NCBI GenBank assembly: GCA_016281555.1
Contig: JAEEIV010000050.1
Span: forward strand, 1-39,833
Length of the DNA stretch: 39,833 bases
Direction of reading: 5' to 3'
Source: Lachnospiraceae bacterium
Lineage (GTDB): Bacteria; Bacillota; Clostridia; Lachnospirales; Lachnospiraceae
The stretch's first letter is position 1, and each line of letters starts with the position of its first letter. A model generated the notes under the pieces. The model made no database searches. It was not told the DNA's origin and saw only the letters and a program-made list of their open reading frames with translations. This document shows positions 1 through 9,521 of the stretch, one piece after another. Made by a program: the position numbers and the translations under genes.

Positions 1-64
1 CTCATTCCGTCGATTTTAGAAACCCCTTTTTTCTTATTTTAATGATTTTTTTGAAGCCTCGGGA

Positions 65-96
65 CAAAAAAGCGGAAAGCCTCTCGACTTTCCGCT
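65..96 (-). terminator. Intrinsic terminator of the tRNA-Thr gene
   Basis: A perfect 9-bp inverted repeat (71-79 with 88-96, AGCGGAAAG/CTTTCCGCT) has an 8-nt loop and, read on the minus strand, runs straight into a T tract (65-70). It starts three bases past the 3' end of the tRNA, so it ends the tRNA transcript. Confidence 0.85.
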
Positions 97-98
97 TC

Positions 99-171
99 AG
101 CTGATGACGGGACTCGGACCCGTGACCTCCTCACTACCAATGAGGTGCGCTACCACCTGTGCCACATCAGC
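99..171 (-). tRNA. tRNA-Thr (anticodon GGT)
   Basis: The minus strand folds into a full cloverleaf. The acceptor stem is perfect (GCTGATG with CATCAGC). The D arm has a single A-C mismatch, the anticodon stem is CCTCA/TGAGG with loop TTGGTAG, and the T stem is ACGGG/CCCGT. Positions 34-36 read GGT, so the tRNA decodes ACC and ACU threonine codons. Base 99 supplies the discriminator (U), and the 3' CCA is not encoded, so it must be added by CCA-transferase. The gene has its own promoter and terminator and is monocistronic. Confidence 0.95.
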
Positions 172-186
172 ATTTTCAGTTGATCA

Positions 187-204
187 GTTGACCTGAAGGT
201 CAAC
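187..204 (-). other. Hairpin at the 5' end of the tRNA-Thr precursor
   Basis: A perfect 7-bp inverted repeat, GTTGACC/GGTCAAC with a 4-nt loop, lies between the -10 box (212-217) and the mature tRNA 5' end (171). With transcription starting near 205, this stem would be the first structure in the precursor RNA. Its role is unknown. Confidence 0.6.
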
Positions 205-211
205 GCAAGTT

Positions 212-240
212 AGTTTACACGATAGACCGGACTTTGTCAA
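212..240 (-). promoter_or_regulatory. Sigma-A promoter of tRNA-Thr
   Basis: On the minus strand there is a -35 box TTGACA (240-235), a 17-bp spacer and a -10 box TAAACT (217-212). The expected start is near 205, about 34 nt before the mature tRNA. Confidence 0.8.
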
Positions 241-298
241 GCAGAAAAATGAAACGCCCCGGGAAAGCATTCAATTCTTTCAAATTCAGGCCTTTTCA

Positions 299-327
299 TT
301 GACTTTTTACCGTGATGGGTATACTTT
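299..327 (+). promoter_or_regulatory. Promoter of the cytoplasmic ceramidase-like gene
   Basis: TTGACT at 299-304 is followed by TATACT at 320-325 (15-bp spacer) or, in an overlapping register, TACTTT at 322-327 (17-bp spacer). The gene's start codon is about 55 nt downstream. Confidence 0.65.
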
Positions 328-387
328 TATGTCGGGCGCGGCAAAACGCCCGCAAGATACAGATTTTCAATTTCAGGAGGCTCTTAA

Positions 388-1821
388 ATGACGAATCAGG
401 CATTCTCGGTCGGCTTCGACCGGCTGGACATCACGCCGAAGACGGGCGGCATTCCGCTTGCAGGGTTCGGCGCCACGAATTTCCGTCTGGCAAAGACGAT
501 CCTCGACCGGATCTACGTGAATACGGTCGCATTGGGACGCGGTAAAAAACCGGAAGTTCTCTTTCTCACCTTTGACTGGATCAATCTGACGGGAGGACTC
601 GTAAAAAGATTCCGGAAAACGATTTCCGACAGCACCGGATTCCCGGAAAAAAAGATCCTGATCGGCGGAACCCATACCCACTCCGGTCCCGACGTATACA
701 GCACGATGGAGTCCATTAAAAAATACTTTGACGAGGTCGACGCGGTCATTGCCTCGACGGCAAGAAGGGCGATCGCGGACATGAAGCCCGCAAAAATCTT
801 CTACGGCAACATGCCGGCCGGTCATGAAGGCGCGTGGCTGAATTTTTGCAAGCATTATAAGATGGCGCCCGTTGAAAAAAGAGATTCCTGGACCGAGGAG
901 GATCTCGTCGACGTCGGCGACAACTACGGTTCAGAATATTCCTCCGATCCCGAGCACTGGTTCTACGTCGGACACGAGGAAGAAGCCGACCATTCGATCC
1001 AGGTCATCCGTTTCGTCCGGAAAGATGCCGACGACGTCATCATGGTCAATTTCCAGGCGCATGCGATGATCACCGGACAGGGACGCGATGAAGACGGACT
1101 GCATCCGAGAAATATGTCTTCCGACTTCCCGGGCGTTCTCTGTCAGGAAGTCGAAAAGCTGCTTCCGAACACGCATTGCGCCTTTTACCAGGGCGCAGCC
1201 GGAAACCTGAATCCCGGCACCCGCCTGGAGAAAGAAGGCATTTACGGCCTCACTTACGCCGCACGCGACTGCCGTGCCTATGCTTCCGTTCTGGCTGCCT
1301 ACGTCAAAAAGATCTGTGCATCAAAACTAACGGAGTCCGAAACGGACGTCATCGGCTTCAGAAAGCATATTAAAACCGGTATCTGCGACCATAAGGACGA
1401 CCACCGCGTCGAAGACGCCAGGATCGTTTCCGAATGCTGGTCCAAAGTCGGCAAGCATACGCCGGAAGTCCGAGAACTTTGCCGAAAGTACGGATTCAAC
1501 AGCCCGTATCATGCGGGAAGCGTCATCTTGAAATCCAAGCTGCCTGAGACGGAGGAAATCGAAATGAACGCCGTCCGGATCGGCGACGTCGGTTTCGTTA
1601 CCGCGCCGTGCGAAATGTTCAATGCCAATCAACTGTACATCAAAGAACATTCACCGTTTAAGATGACCTTTGTAAAGGCATATTCCTGCGGCAGGGTCTC
1701 CTACATTCCTTCCAGAAATACCTGCATGAACAGCTACGAACGGAACTGCACGCATTTCGTGAACGGCACCGGAGATGAAATGGCGGAGGAACTCGTTGAG
1801 GAACTGAAAGCGCTTTTGTGA
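388..1821 (+). CDS. Neutral/alkaline ceramidase-like hydrolase, cytoplasmic form
   Basis: A 477-residue protein resembling the N-terminal catalytic domain of neutral/alkaline non-lysosomal ceramidases, zinc amidases that cleave ceramide to sphingosine and fatty acid. Visible signatures are the zinc-site motif THTHSGP (95-101), a second histidine in QAHA (about 225), the SSDFPG motif (244-249) matching the catalytic-serine region, an Ala-Gly-Asn segment (271-273), and late APCEMF and YIPS motifs matching the family's Glu and Tyr ligands. There is no signal peptide, and the C-terminal Ig-like domain of classical ceramidases is missing (they are roughly 650-700 residues), so this is a catalytic-domain-only, probably intracellular member. 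The start is fixed by AGGAGG at 375-380. A lipoprotein paralogue lies at 9522-11084. The substrate is unproven; amide or ester hydrolysis of another lipid or sugar derivative is possible. Confidence 0.75.
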   Translation: MTNQAFSVGFDRLDITPKTGGIPLAGFGATNFRLAKTILDRIYVNTVALGRGKKPEVLFLTFDWINLTGGLVKRFRKTISDSTGFPEKKILIGGTHTHSGPDVYSTMESIKKYFDEVDAVIASTARRAIADMKPAKIFYGNMPAGHEGAWLNFCKHYKMAPVEKRDSWTEEDLVDVGDNYGSEYSSDPEHWFYVGHEEEADHSIQVIRFVRKDADDVIMVNFQAHAMITGQGRDEDGLHPRNMSSDFPGVLCQEVEKLLPNTHCAFYQGAAGNLNPGTRLEKEGIYGLTYAARDCRAYASVLAAYVKKICASKLTESETDVIGFRKHIKTGICDHKDDHRVEDARIVSECWSKVGKHTPEVRELCRKYGFNSPYHAGSVILKSKLPETEEIEMNAVRIGDVGFVTAPCEMFNANQLYIKEHSPFKMTFVKAYSCGRVSYIPSRNTCMNSYERNCTHFVNGTGDEMAEELVEELKALL

Positions 1822-1837
1822 TCTCCTTTCAAGCATC

Positions 1838-1879
1838 AAAAAACCGGGCTGCAGTGAATTGCTGCAGCCCGGTTTTTTT
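1838..1879. terminator. Bidirectional terminator between convergent genes
   Basis: A long perfect stem (1841-1854 with 1862-1875, core CCGGGCTGCAG) with a 7-nt loop has an A run on the left and a T run on the right. It therefore works as a terminator in both directions: for the plus-strand ceramidase-like gene and for the minus-strand giant gene ending at 1886. Confidence 0.9.
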
Positions 1880-1885
1880 GTGGGC

Positions 1886-4800
1886 TTACGGTCCGTACAC
1901 GAGGTCGGTACCGGACATCTTCAATGTGCCCGCAGGCGTTGAAGAAGTCGGCACCAGTGTGAAGCAGCCGTCTTTACTTGCAGCGTTCTTCGCGATCGTG
2001 CCGGTCCGGTTCGTCGCAAAATAGATTTTGGACGAGGCGTCCAGATTTTCGACGTTCAGGATCGACGAAATGGTCGACGAAGAGTTCTGGCGATCCAAGT
2101 GAATGCCTGCCTCCGTCTCAGTGCCGATCGTGGTCTTCCCGGAAACGTTGATCGCCTTGATGTTCCAGACGAGGAAGCCGCCGGTCAGGGTCGAATCCTG
2201 AATGTTGATCGTCAGTCTCGAAGAATTGACGAACGCGTTATTCCGGTTCGCAGTGGCTGCTTTACCGCCGCTCATTGTCACGTGATCCAGCGTCACCGTG
2301 TAATTCTTCGAATTGTTCGTTCCCGCGGAGAACATGACGTTTCCGCCCGCGTCGGTGCATTTGCCGTTCGTGATCTCCGAATTCCGGATCACAAGCGTTT
2401 CCGCCTTCGTATAGATATTTCCGCCGCCGGCACTGGAGCCGAGGCACTGCCCGCCGGTAATGACCGAATCTTCGATCGTTACCAGGCAGTCGGCGTCAAT
2501 ATACATGTTGCCGCCGGGGCTCTTCATCGACTTTCCTCCGGAAATCTCCATGTTCTTCAGCACCAGTTCAGCCGAAGGACTGCCGGAAGCCGTATACATA
2601 TGAATGTTGCCGGAGTTCGTCAGGGCTTCTCCGTTTTTAACGACACCATTGTACAGATAAGCCTTGCCCTGCAGGTAGATGTTCGCGCCGTAGCCTCTTG
2701 CATTGGCGTCATCAGACGTGATCTTCCCGCCGGAGATCTCACCGCCGTACATGGTGAGTACCGCATTGGACGCCACATGGATGCCGCCGGTCCCGAGTGT
2801 ATAAGCCGCCGATGAACTGTTAAGCTTACCGTTGATCGTTCCGCCTTCGACTTTGCAGCCGTGGATCGTGAGCTTCGAATCATAGTTCAGGCGGAACGTG
2901 GATCCGTATTTACCGGACTTGTTCGTCTTGCCCACGATGAATTCCGTCGCGTCGAAGTATACGTTGTATGCCGTGAATTCAGTGCCCACGGCATTCATCC
3001 AGCCGAACGCCGGAAGGTCGCCGGTCGTCGTCGTGGATTTCACTGTGCCGCCCCCGTTCACGAAATCGGTCAGCGTCACGTGCACGTTCTTCGTATGCGT
3101 CTGCGAAGGCGAGGTGGCCTGCAGAGTGGACAGGAATACGGTAGCCGTATTGTTCAGGATCTGATGGCCGTTCAGCGAGATCGTCACGTTTCTGCCGCCC
3201 ATGTCCGCGACGCAGGTGTTCGTGGTCTTATCGTGACCCGGTCTCCATTCCTTCGGAAGCGTTACGTCGCTTGTCAGATAGAAGTAGTTTTCCCCGTCTT
3301 TAAGGTCGCTGTAGGTCGGAAGGGAATCCGTAGAATCCCATGCGGTCCAGCTCACCTGACTGCAATGATGGACCGTTCCGTCCGGCAAGGTCTCGCCGTC
3401 TTCATACAAACCGCCGCAGACACAATGCTTCGAGGAATTCACATACTCCAGATCATCGCCGTTCACCTTCAGGATGCTGGCCGGCAGGCCGGAATTCACG
3501 AACTTATCCGCGAACGACGCGCCGCCCTTGACGAGGATGCCGGAATCATTTGCCTGAATGTAGATCTTCGCTTCGGCATCCAGAGAATCCGCCACCAGTT
3601 CCTGCGTGGTCGAATCGTTGAAAACGACCATGCCGGTCCCGCCTTCCGAACCGATCTTTGTCTTTCCGGTGAACGTCAGTTTCACGGCATTCATCATCTG
3701 GAAACCGTCACCGATCGTACAGTCTTTCAGCGTAAACGTTCCGAGCACCCGATTCAAAAGGACGTTGGCCTTCAGCGTGTTCGCCGCGGAACCGCCTGTC
3801 ATCGTTACGTTTTCAAGCACCGCATTCATGACGTCGGTCGCCGATCCGGACAGGCACAGGTTTCCGCCGGCGTCTTCACAGCTTCCTCCGGTCATCGTCG
3901 TATTCTTGACGTTCACGGTCGATGCGCTGAGATAAACGTTTCCGCCGGTGGTCTTTGACTTACCGCCTTCGATCGTGCAATCCTCGATCACGGCCTTCGT
4001 AAAGGTCTTGCCGCTGCCGGGCGAGACTTTGACGTTACCGCCGCCGCCTGTAGTGGCGGTTCCGCCTTTCACGGCCGCGCCATAGAGACAGACGTCGCCG
4101 TATGAGAAGATATTGCCGCCTTCCTTTGCAGTGCCTCCCTTGATCTCGCCGCCGTACATATAGAACTTCGTGTCTTCGCCGCCGCCGTAATAAGCGCCGT
4201 TTCCGTTCGTCGACGTACCGCCGAGCATTTTCACGTTGTAAAGTCTGACCACGCCGTAAATGTTCCTGATGACCGTTCCGTGACCACTCGTCTTGAAACC
4301 GGAACCGTCTAACGTCACGTTATACATGGTGAGTGACGCGTTCTGTCCGCCGAGCCATGCGAACGCCGACAAGGTCGAGTTCGAAGCCTGGCAGGGGTTC
4401 GAGATCGTGCCCGGCGTATCCGAGCAATCCGTGATCGTCACGGTCAGACCGGATGAATGCGTGACCGACGGGGACGTCTTATTCAGCGTGGACAGAATGA
4501 CGAGCGCTGAAGTCGTGACGTTATGGCCGTTCAGGCAGAGATAGATGTGTCTCGAGGAGATGTCATCCTGTTTCTGTTCTCCCGGGATCCAGTTTTTCGT
4601 CAGCGCCACGTCTTTCGTCAGGTAGAAATAGTTGTCGCCGTCGATAAGATTCGACCAGGACGGCAATGTGCTGTCAGATGTCCATGCCTTCCAGATGACA
4701 TCCGACGCGGTATGAGTCGAACCGTCGGCAAACGTATGCCCGTTTTCGATCTTTCCGCCGGAAACGTCATGAATGTGCTTCGCCTTCTCCGCAAGCTCCA

Positions 4801-7800
4801 GATCCGCGCCGTTCGCCTTCAGTTCATAATCTTCACCCTTATGCTGCACGAACTTGTCCATGTCCGCCGCGCCGTTTTTCACGATGACCTTCGGCGTGTC
4901 CGCAGAAACGTGGATCTGAGCGCCGGTCCCGAGTTCGCTTGCAGTCACGGTCTGAACCCAGGAACTGCCGTTCACAATGTAAAGGCCGGTCTTGGAATTG
5001 CTGCCCATCACCGTATTGCCGGTGAGCGTCAGGTTCTTTGCGCCCATAAGGTAGAAACATCCGTCGAGCGTCACGTTCTTAAACGTCACCTCGGCCTGTC
5101 CGGCATTCATATGAATGTCGGATTTCAATACGCTCGATGCGCTGCCGCCGCGGATCGTTACGCCTTCCAGGAACACCGGACCGGAACTGATGCAGAGATT
5201 GCCGCCGGAATCCGAAGTGGTGCCGTTCTCAAAGACGGAATCCTTCACGGTCATGTCTTTGCCCTTGAAGTAAATGCTACCGCCGGCATTCTTCGCTGTT
5301 CCGCCGGAAACAGTCGCGTTCTCGGCATGGAAAACGGAATTGATGTTGAAGTACAGGTTGCCGCCGTTTCCGGACATGGCCTTACCGTTTTCGATCGAAC
5401 CGCCGTACAGATTCACGACACCGTTCTCATTGACGTGGATGTTGCCGCCGGTGGCGCTTGTCGCCGTACCGTCTTTCACTACACCGCCGTACATATTGAA
5501 GGTGCCTTTGTTATTGACGAGGATGTTTCCGCCCTTTCCCGCTTCGCCGCCTTCGATCGTGCCGCCGTACATATTAAAGGTGCCGTTAATGTAAACGTTT
5601 CCGGCCGCCACAGGGCTCGTGCCGCCTTTCACGGTACCGCCGTAGAAGTTGAGCGTTCCGTTCGGTTCGACGCCGAGCGTGCCGCCGCCGATCTCTTCCT
5701 TTGTACTGACCGAACCGATGTAATTGCCGCCGTAAATATTCAGCGTGTTGTTCGCCCGCACCCAGAGGCAGCGTCCCTGAATGTCGTAGGAACCTGTCGC
5801 GATGACCGCGCCGGTCTCACCGGACGAGCAGTCACAGATCGAGAGCGTCTCGCCGGCCGTATCAAAGAGGTTGATCGTCAGCGCGTTGCCTTCGGTCGTG
5901 TTCGTGATCGAATGACCGTTTAAGCAGATGTGAACGTTCTGTCCCGCGGGGATACTCGGCTGCTTATTATTGGTCATGACGATGTCGTTCGTGAGGTAGT
6001 AATAGCCGCTCTTCGTCGGGATCTTCGCCGTTTCGGTCCATGCGGTATAAGAAACCTTCGTTCCGGTCCCGGCCTCGATCTCGGCGTGCGTGCCTTCAAC
6101 GTGATAATGCTCTGTATCCGTCGCGGCAGTGACCACGACCGTCGTCTCGGCTTTCAGACCGGTCTCGGTCTCAGCGGTCACCTTAACGCCCGCCGAACCG
6201 GATTCCTTCGCGCCGAGGATCTCTCCGGTCGAAGTGATTTCGACGACGGTCGGATCCGCGCTTGTAAAGGTAAGCTTTACGCCGTTCTTTGCGGCCGGAG
6301 TATAGACGATCTCCGGATTCAGCGTCTTTCCTGCTGCAACCGTCAGTTTGGATTCCTTGAACGCGATCCCGGTGATTTCGAAATCCCACGTAAGCGCGCC
6401 GGAAGCGTTCGCGGCAATGCTGCCGGAAGCGAGGTCCGACTTGAACTTCGACAGATAAGAAGCCACACCATTATTTGTAAAGGCGCCTGCTTCCGCCATC
6501 CGGACTGAGATCGATCCGTCCGGGCAGGTGAGGTCTTCGACCGTCACCTTCGCGCCCTTCGCGAGATAAAGGTTCGCATTCTCTCCATTGTCGTTCCTGC
6601 CGCCCGAAATACGAACGTCGCCCTTTAAGGTCAGCGAACCGGAAGCCAGGTAAACACTGCCGAACTTATCGGTCGTGCCGCCCTCGATCGTGACGTTTTC
6701 GAGCGTGGCAATGTCTTTCACATAAAGCACGGAAGCCTCGCCCGCATGTTTCGACCCAATGATCTTTACGTTCTTCAACGTAAGTTCACCGGTACCGACG
6801 TAGATCACGGCACGCGTCACCGCCTGATCCACCTTCGACGCGTCGATCGTCACGTCCTCGATCGTGAGTTTGGCGCCCGGCTGACGAAGCCACATCAAAG
6901 CGCCGTAATTACCGGGCTCAGTGCCCTTTCCGCCGATGATCTTGGAAGGACTCTTGTCCTTCTTCGTATTCATGATATACAGATTCGAACCTTCATCCCA
7001 TGCGGTGATGGTACGATTCTCTTCCGGCGCGATCAGATTGAATCCGTTCAGGTCGAAATGCATGGTCACATTCTTTCCGACCGAATTCTGGCCCTGCATC
7101 GTGACGTCCTGCGTCAGGTAGTAGTGAGTCATCTCACCCTCCTTGCCGCTGATCGATCCGCCGTAACCCGTCCATTTCACGGATTTTCCGCAGACCGGGC
7201 AGACCGCCGTGCGGTCCGGCGCCTTTCTTCCGACGACAAAGACCGTCGTCGCCTGACCTTCCAGATTCAAAAGGCAATGAACGGTATCTCCTACCTGCAG
7301 CTTCGTCGGTTCACCGGAATAGGTATACAGCCCGCCGACGTTCCAGATCTTACAGTTCGGAGCGAGGACGATATCCTCTTCCTGACCGTAGTTGGAAGCG
7401 CCGACCGTATTTTTCTTCACGTGGATCTTGTTTCCGTTGATCTTCGTGACGTCGCTCCAGGATCCTGCCGTGCCGCCGGTCGAGCCGACGACCGACGACG
7501 GATAATACACGTTCGTGATGACGTCGCCGTTCAAGATCAGGCCGAAACAGCGCGCCGCATTCGCGTCAAGTTTGTCAATGATCCCCTGATCATTGGTCCT
7601 TAAGTCGACCTGCTTGCCGTCCACGGCCATCTTGATGTGATAATAGCCGTCTTCTTCCACCGTTCTCGTGCTGTGCTTCGTCGTGGAATTGTACTTTCTG
7701 GACACGTTCCAGTAGATCGAGGACTGGACCGGTCTTGAAACGATGAAGATCACGGAAGCCTGATTCTGAAGATTCGTGAGGCAATGGATCTGATCGCCGA

Positions 7801-9454
7801 CCCGGACCGTCGTCACCTCGCCAACATTGTGGTCGAAGCGGCTGCTGACGTTGTAGATCTGAGCGTTCGGCGCGATCTCAACGTCGATCTCATGCAGGTA
7901 ATCACTCGCCGTCTTCACGGTCTTTTTCGCATGAAAATGCGTCGCGTCGGTGATCGTCATAATGTGATGCCAGCTTGCCGCAGTAGCGCGTCCCGTGCAG
8001 GTCAATGCCGAGGCGGAAAGCACTTTCTTGATGACGTCGCCTTCCAGAATGAGGCCCATGCAGCGCGCCGCATAAGAGTCGACAGTCGTTGCGACGTCCT
8101 TATCAGGAGTCTTCAGGCGGATCTCGTGTCCGTTGACGCACATGTCAAACCAATAGAAGCCGTTTGCGTCAGGCGTTCTCGTCGTAACTTTATTCTTGGT
8201 GTCGTATTTCCGGGCCTGATTCCAATAGATCGGCGAATCGTTCAGCCGGTTCACGATGAACACGTACTTGATCTCTCCGGTGGAATCCCTGAGGCAATGC
8301 ACCTGGTCGGTGACCTGAACGGAATCGACCTTGATGCCGACAAAATCAGCAGACGGGCTGCAGTTGAAGATCTTTACGTCATCCGCAAGCGTTCCTTCCC
8401 AGAGCGTTCCCATATCAGATCCGGAATACTTTTCCGCCTTGACCTGATTGCCGAACACGTCCGTGACGTGCGCCCAGGATCCCCAGGTCGACCCCTTCAG
8501 CGCGCCGGATGCACTGACCACTTTCTTCACGTAGCCGTTTTCCGCAAACTCGAAAGACATGACCTTCGCGGCCTGACGGTCGATCTGCGTCGCAATGCTT
8601 CTCGACTTGGTCCTGATGATGACCTGCTCGCCTTCGTAGGCCATGACGAAGCAGTAATCTCCGTTTTCATCGGGTTCACGCGTCGTGGAGAGGATGTCGC
8701 TGTTGTATTTCCGCTCGACGTTCCAGTAGATCGGAATTTCAACGAAACGGTCGGTGATGTACATGATCTTCGAACCGTTCGGCATTTCGATGCCGAAGAT
8801 CCTGTCGTACATCCGGAGCGCGGAATAGCCGACTTCCATGCCGACGAAATTGTTTGAAAGGCCGCTGACGTCGTAGACCTTGTAATCTTTCAGATTCGCA
8901 TAGATCGGAACACGACCGTGCATGGATTCGGAAGAGTTCAGTTCGAATTCTCCTTCTCCTTTGTTTTCCTTGACGTACAGTCCGTTCACGGCAAAGGATT
9001 CCACGATATTCGAGATCGGAACGATCCCCGTGATGATGTTATTGTCGTCCAGGATCAGTCCCATAATGTCCTGGGTATCGATCTGGTTCACGATCTTCTT
9101 GTCCGCACAGCGCCGTTCGACCTGCCGGCCGTTCACGGCAAAGGTGATGTGGTAAAGACCGTCCTCCTTATCGACCGTTCTCGCCGACATGCCGATGTCG
9201 GATTTGCCGGCGTATTCCAGCCGGTCGACGTTCCAGTAAAGGTCGCCCATGTAGACGTCGCTTTCCTGCGGTTCCGTCTCTGAAGGCAGCTCCGACGCAT
9301 CCGTCACGTCTTCGGAAGCAGACGGGACCGGTTCCTGTTTCGTGAGCTTCGGAACGACGATCGCCGCGGTCACCCCGAGCGCCGCCAATGCCGCGGCAAT
9401 GAGAATGATCGCCAAAAGCTTCGGTTTTCTTTTCGTTTCTTTCTGTACGCTCAT
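1886..9454 (-). CDS. Giant repetitive surface protein with beta-helix modules
   Basis: About 2,522 residues. A basic N-terminus and one hydrophobic segment (about 13-36) imply export with a membrane anchor or signal peptide. About residues 73-745 hold four units of about 170 residues, each starting YWN(V/Q) and containing an L(I/E)-type GD-rich core. About 752-1030 form a first beta-helix-like module opened by CPVCGKSVKW. A BIG2-like Ig domain follows (about 1028-1110). Three more modules of 450-510 residues come next (starting near 1110, 1560 and 2008). Each opens with a His- or Cys-bearing header, a WxAW motif, YYLT or YFYLT and LNGH, then many short turns such as MYGGxIxGG and GGN(I/L/V)x, typical of right-handed parallel beta-helices. 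No LPXTG motif, SLH domain or choline-binding repeat is visible at the C-terminus. The second ATG (9454) is preferred because AAGGAG lies 6 nt before it but only 3 nt before the first ATG (9457). The gene lies 67 nt after the lipoprotein ceramidase-like gene and is probably cotranscribed. It may be an adhesin or carbohydrate-associated protein; the function is unknown. Confidence 0.8.
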   Translation of the reverse strand: MSVQKETKRKPKLLAIILIAAALAALGVTAAIVVPKLTKQEPVPSASEDVTDASELPSETEPQESDVYMGDLYWNVDRLEYAGKSDIGMSARTVDKEDGLYHITFAVNGRQVERRCADKKIVNQIDTQDIMGLILDDNNIITGIVPISNIVESFAVNGLYVKENKGEGEFELNSSESMHGRVPIYANLKDYKVYDVSGLSNNFVGMEVGYSALRMYDRIFGIEMPNGSKIMYITDRFVEIPIYWNVERKYNSDILSTTREPDENGDYCFVMAYEGEQVIIRTKSRSIATQIDRQAAKVMSFEFAENGYVKKVVSASGALKGSTWGSWAHVTDVFGNQVKAEKYSGSDMGTLWEGTLADDVKIFNCSPSADFVGIKVDSVQVTDQVHCLRDSTGEIKYVFIVNRLNDSPIYWNQARKYDTKNKVTTRTPDANGFYWFDMCVNGHEIRLKTPDKDVATTVDSYAARCMGLILEGDVIKKVLSASALTCTGRATAASWHHIMTITDATHFHAKKTVKTASDYLHEIDVEIAPNAQIYNVSSRFDHNVGEVTTVRVGDQIHCLTNLQNQASVIFIVSRPVQSSIYWNVSRKYNSTTKHSTRTVEEDGYYHIKMAVDGKQVDLRTNDQGIIDKLDANAARCFGLILNGDVITNVYYPSSVVGSTGGTAGSWSDVTKINGNKIHVKKNTVGASNYGQEEDIVLAPNCKIWNVGGLYTYSGEPTKLQVGDTVHCLLNLEGQATTVFVVGRKAPDRTAVCPVCGKSVKWTGYGGSISGKEGEMTHYYLTQDVTMQGQNSVGKNVTMHFDLNGFNLIAPEENRTITAWDEGSNLYIMNTKKDKSPSKIIGGKGTEPGNYGALMWLRQPGAKLTIEDVTIDASKVDQAVTRAVIYVGTGELTLKNVKIIGSKHAGEASVLYVKDIATLENVTIEGGTTDKFGSVYLASGSLTLKGDVRISGGRNDNGENANLYLAKGAKVTVEDLTCPDGSISVRMAEAGAFTNNGVASYLSKFKSDLASGSIAANASGALTWDFEITGIAFKESKLTVAAGKTLNPEIVYTPAAKNGVKLTFTSADPTVVEITSTGEILGAKESGSAGVKVTAETETGLKAETTVVVTAATDTEHYHVEGTHAEIEAGTGTKVSYTAWTETAKIPTKSGYYYLTNDIVMTNNKQPSIPAGQNVHICLNGHSITNTTEGNALTINLFDTAGETLSICDCSSGETGAVIATGSYDIQGRCLWVRANNTLNIYGGNYIGSVSTKEEIGGGTLGVEPNGTLNFYGGTVKGGTSPVAAGNVYINGTFNMYGGTIEGGEAGKGGNILVNNKGTFNMYGGVVKDGTATSATGGNIHVNENGVVNLYGGSIENGKAMSGNGGNLYFNINSVFHAENATVSGGTAKNAGGSIYFKGKDMTVKDSVFENGTTSDSGGNLCISSGPVFLEGVTIRGGSASSVLKSDIHMNAGQAEVTFKNVTLDGCFYLMGAKNLTLTGNTVMGSNSKTGLYIVNGSSWVQTVTASELGTGAQIHVSADTPKVIVKNGAADMDKFVQHKGEDYELKANGADLELAEKAKHIHDVSGGKIENGHTFADGSTHTASDVIWKAWTSDSTLPSWSNLIDGDNYFYLTKDVALTKNWIPGEQKQDDISSRHIYLCLNGHNVTTSALVILSTLNKTSPSVTHSSGLTVTITDCSDTPGTISNPCQASNSTLSAFAWLGGQNASLTMYNVTLDGSGFKTSGHGTVIRNIYGVVRLYNVKMLGGTSTNGNGAYYGGGEDTKFYMYGGEIKGGTAKEGGNIFSYGDVCLYGAAVKGGTATTGGGGNVKVSPGSGKTFTKAVIEDCTIEGGKSKTTGGNVYLSASTVNVKNTTMTGGSCEDAGGNLCLSGSATDVMNAVLENVTMTGGSAANTLKANVLLNRVLGTFTLKDCTIGDGFQMMNAVKLTFTGKTKIGSEGGTGMVVFNDSTTQELVADSLDAEAKIYIQANDSGILVKGGASFADKFVNSGLPASILKVNGDDLEYVNSSKHCVCGGLYEDGETLPDGTVHHCSQVSWTAWDSTDSLPTYSDLKDGENYFYLTSDVTLPKEWRPGHDKTTNTCVADMGGRNVTISLNGHQILNNTATVFLSTLQATSPSQTHTKNVHVTLTDFVNGGGTVKSTTTTGDLPAFGWMNAVGTEFTAYNVYFDATEFIVGKTNKSGKYGSTFRLNYDSKLTIHGCKVEGGTINGKLNSSSAAYTLGTGGIHVASNAVLTMYGGEISGGKITSDDANARGYGANIYLQGKAYLYNGVVKNGEALTNSGNIHMYTASGSPSAELVLKNMEISGGKSMKSPGGNMYIDADCLVTIEDSVITGGQCLGSSAGGGNIYTKAETLVIRNSEITNGKCTDAGGNVMFSAGTNNSKNYTVTLDHVTMSGGKAATANRNNAFVNSSRLTINIQDSTLTGGFLVWNIKAINVSGKTTIGTETEAGIHLDRQNSSSTISSILNVENLDASSKIYFATNRTGTIAKNAASKDGCFTLVPTSSTPAGTLKMSGTDLVYGP

Positions 9455-9521
9455 CATCTTCTCCTTGTTGCTTCGATGTGTCTGATATCATCCTCTCATC
9501 CGCTTTCTGAAACGGAACGTC

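Noticed and set aside
2700-5700. Periodic DNA repeats that could suggest a CRISPR array or tandem repeat locus
   Set aside because: The periodicity is coding: it comes from MYGG and GGN(I/L) turns of the beta-helix, with no constant-length direct repeats or spacers.
2861-5923. Long plus-strand open frames (2861-3958 and 4523-5923) within the giant gene
   Set aside because: Antisense shadows of the repetitive coding strand; no ribosome binding site of note and low-complexity Arg/Val-rich translation.
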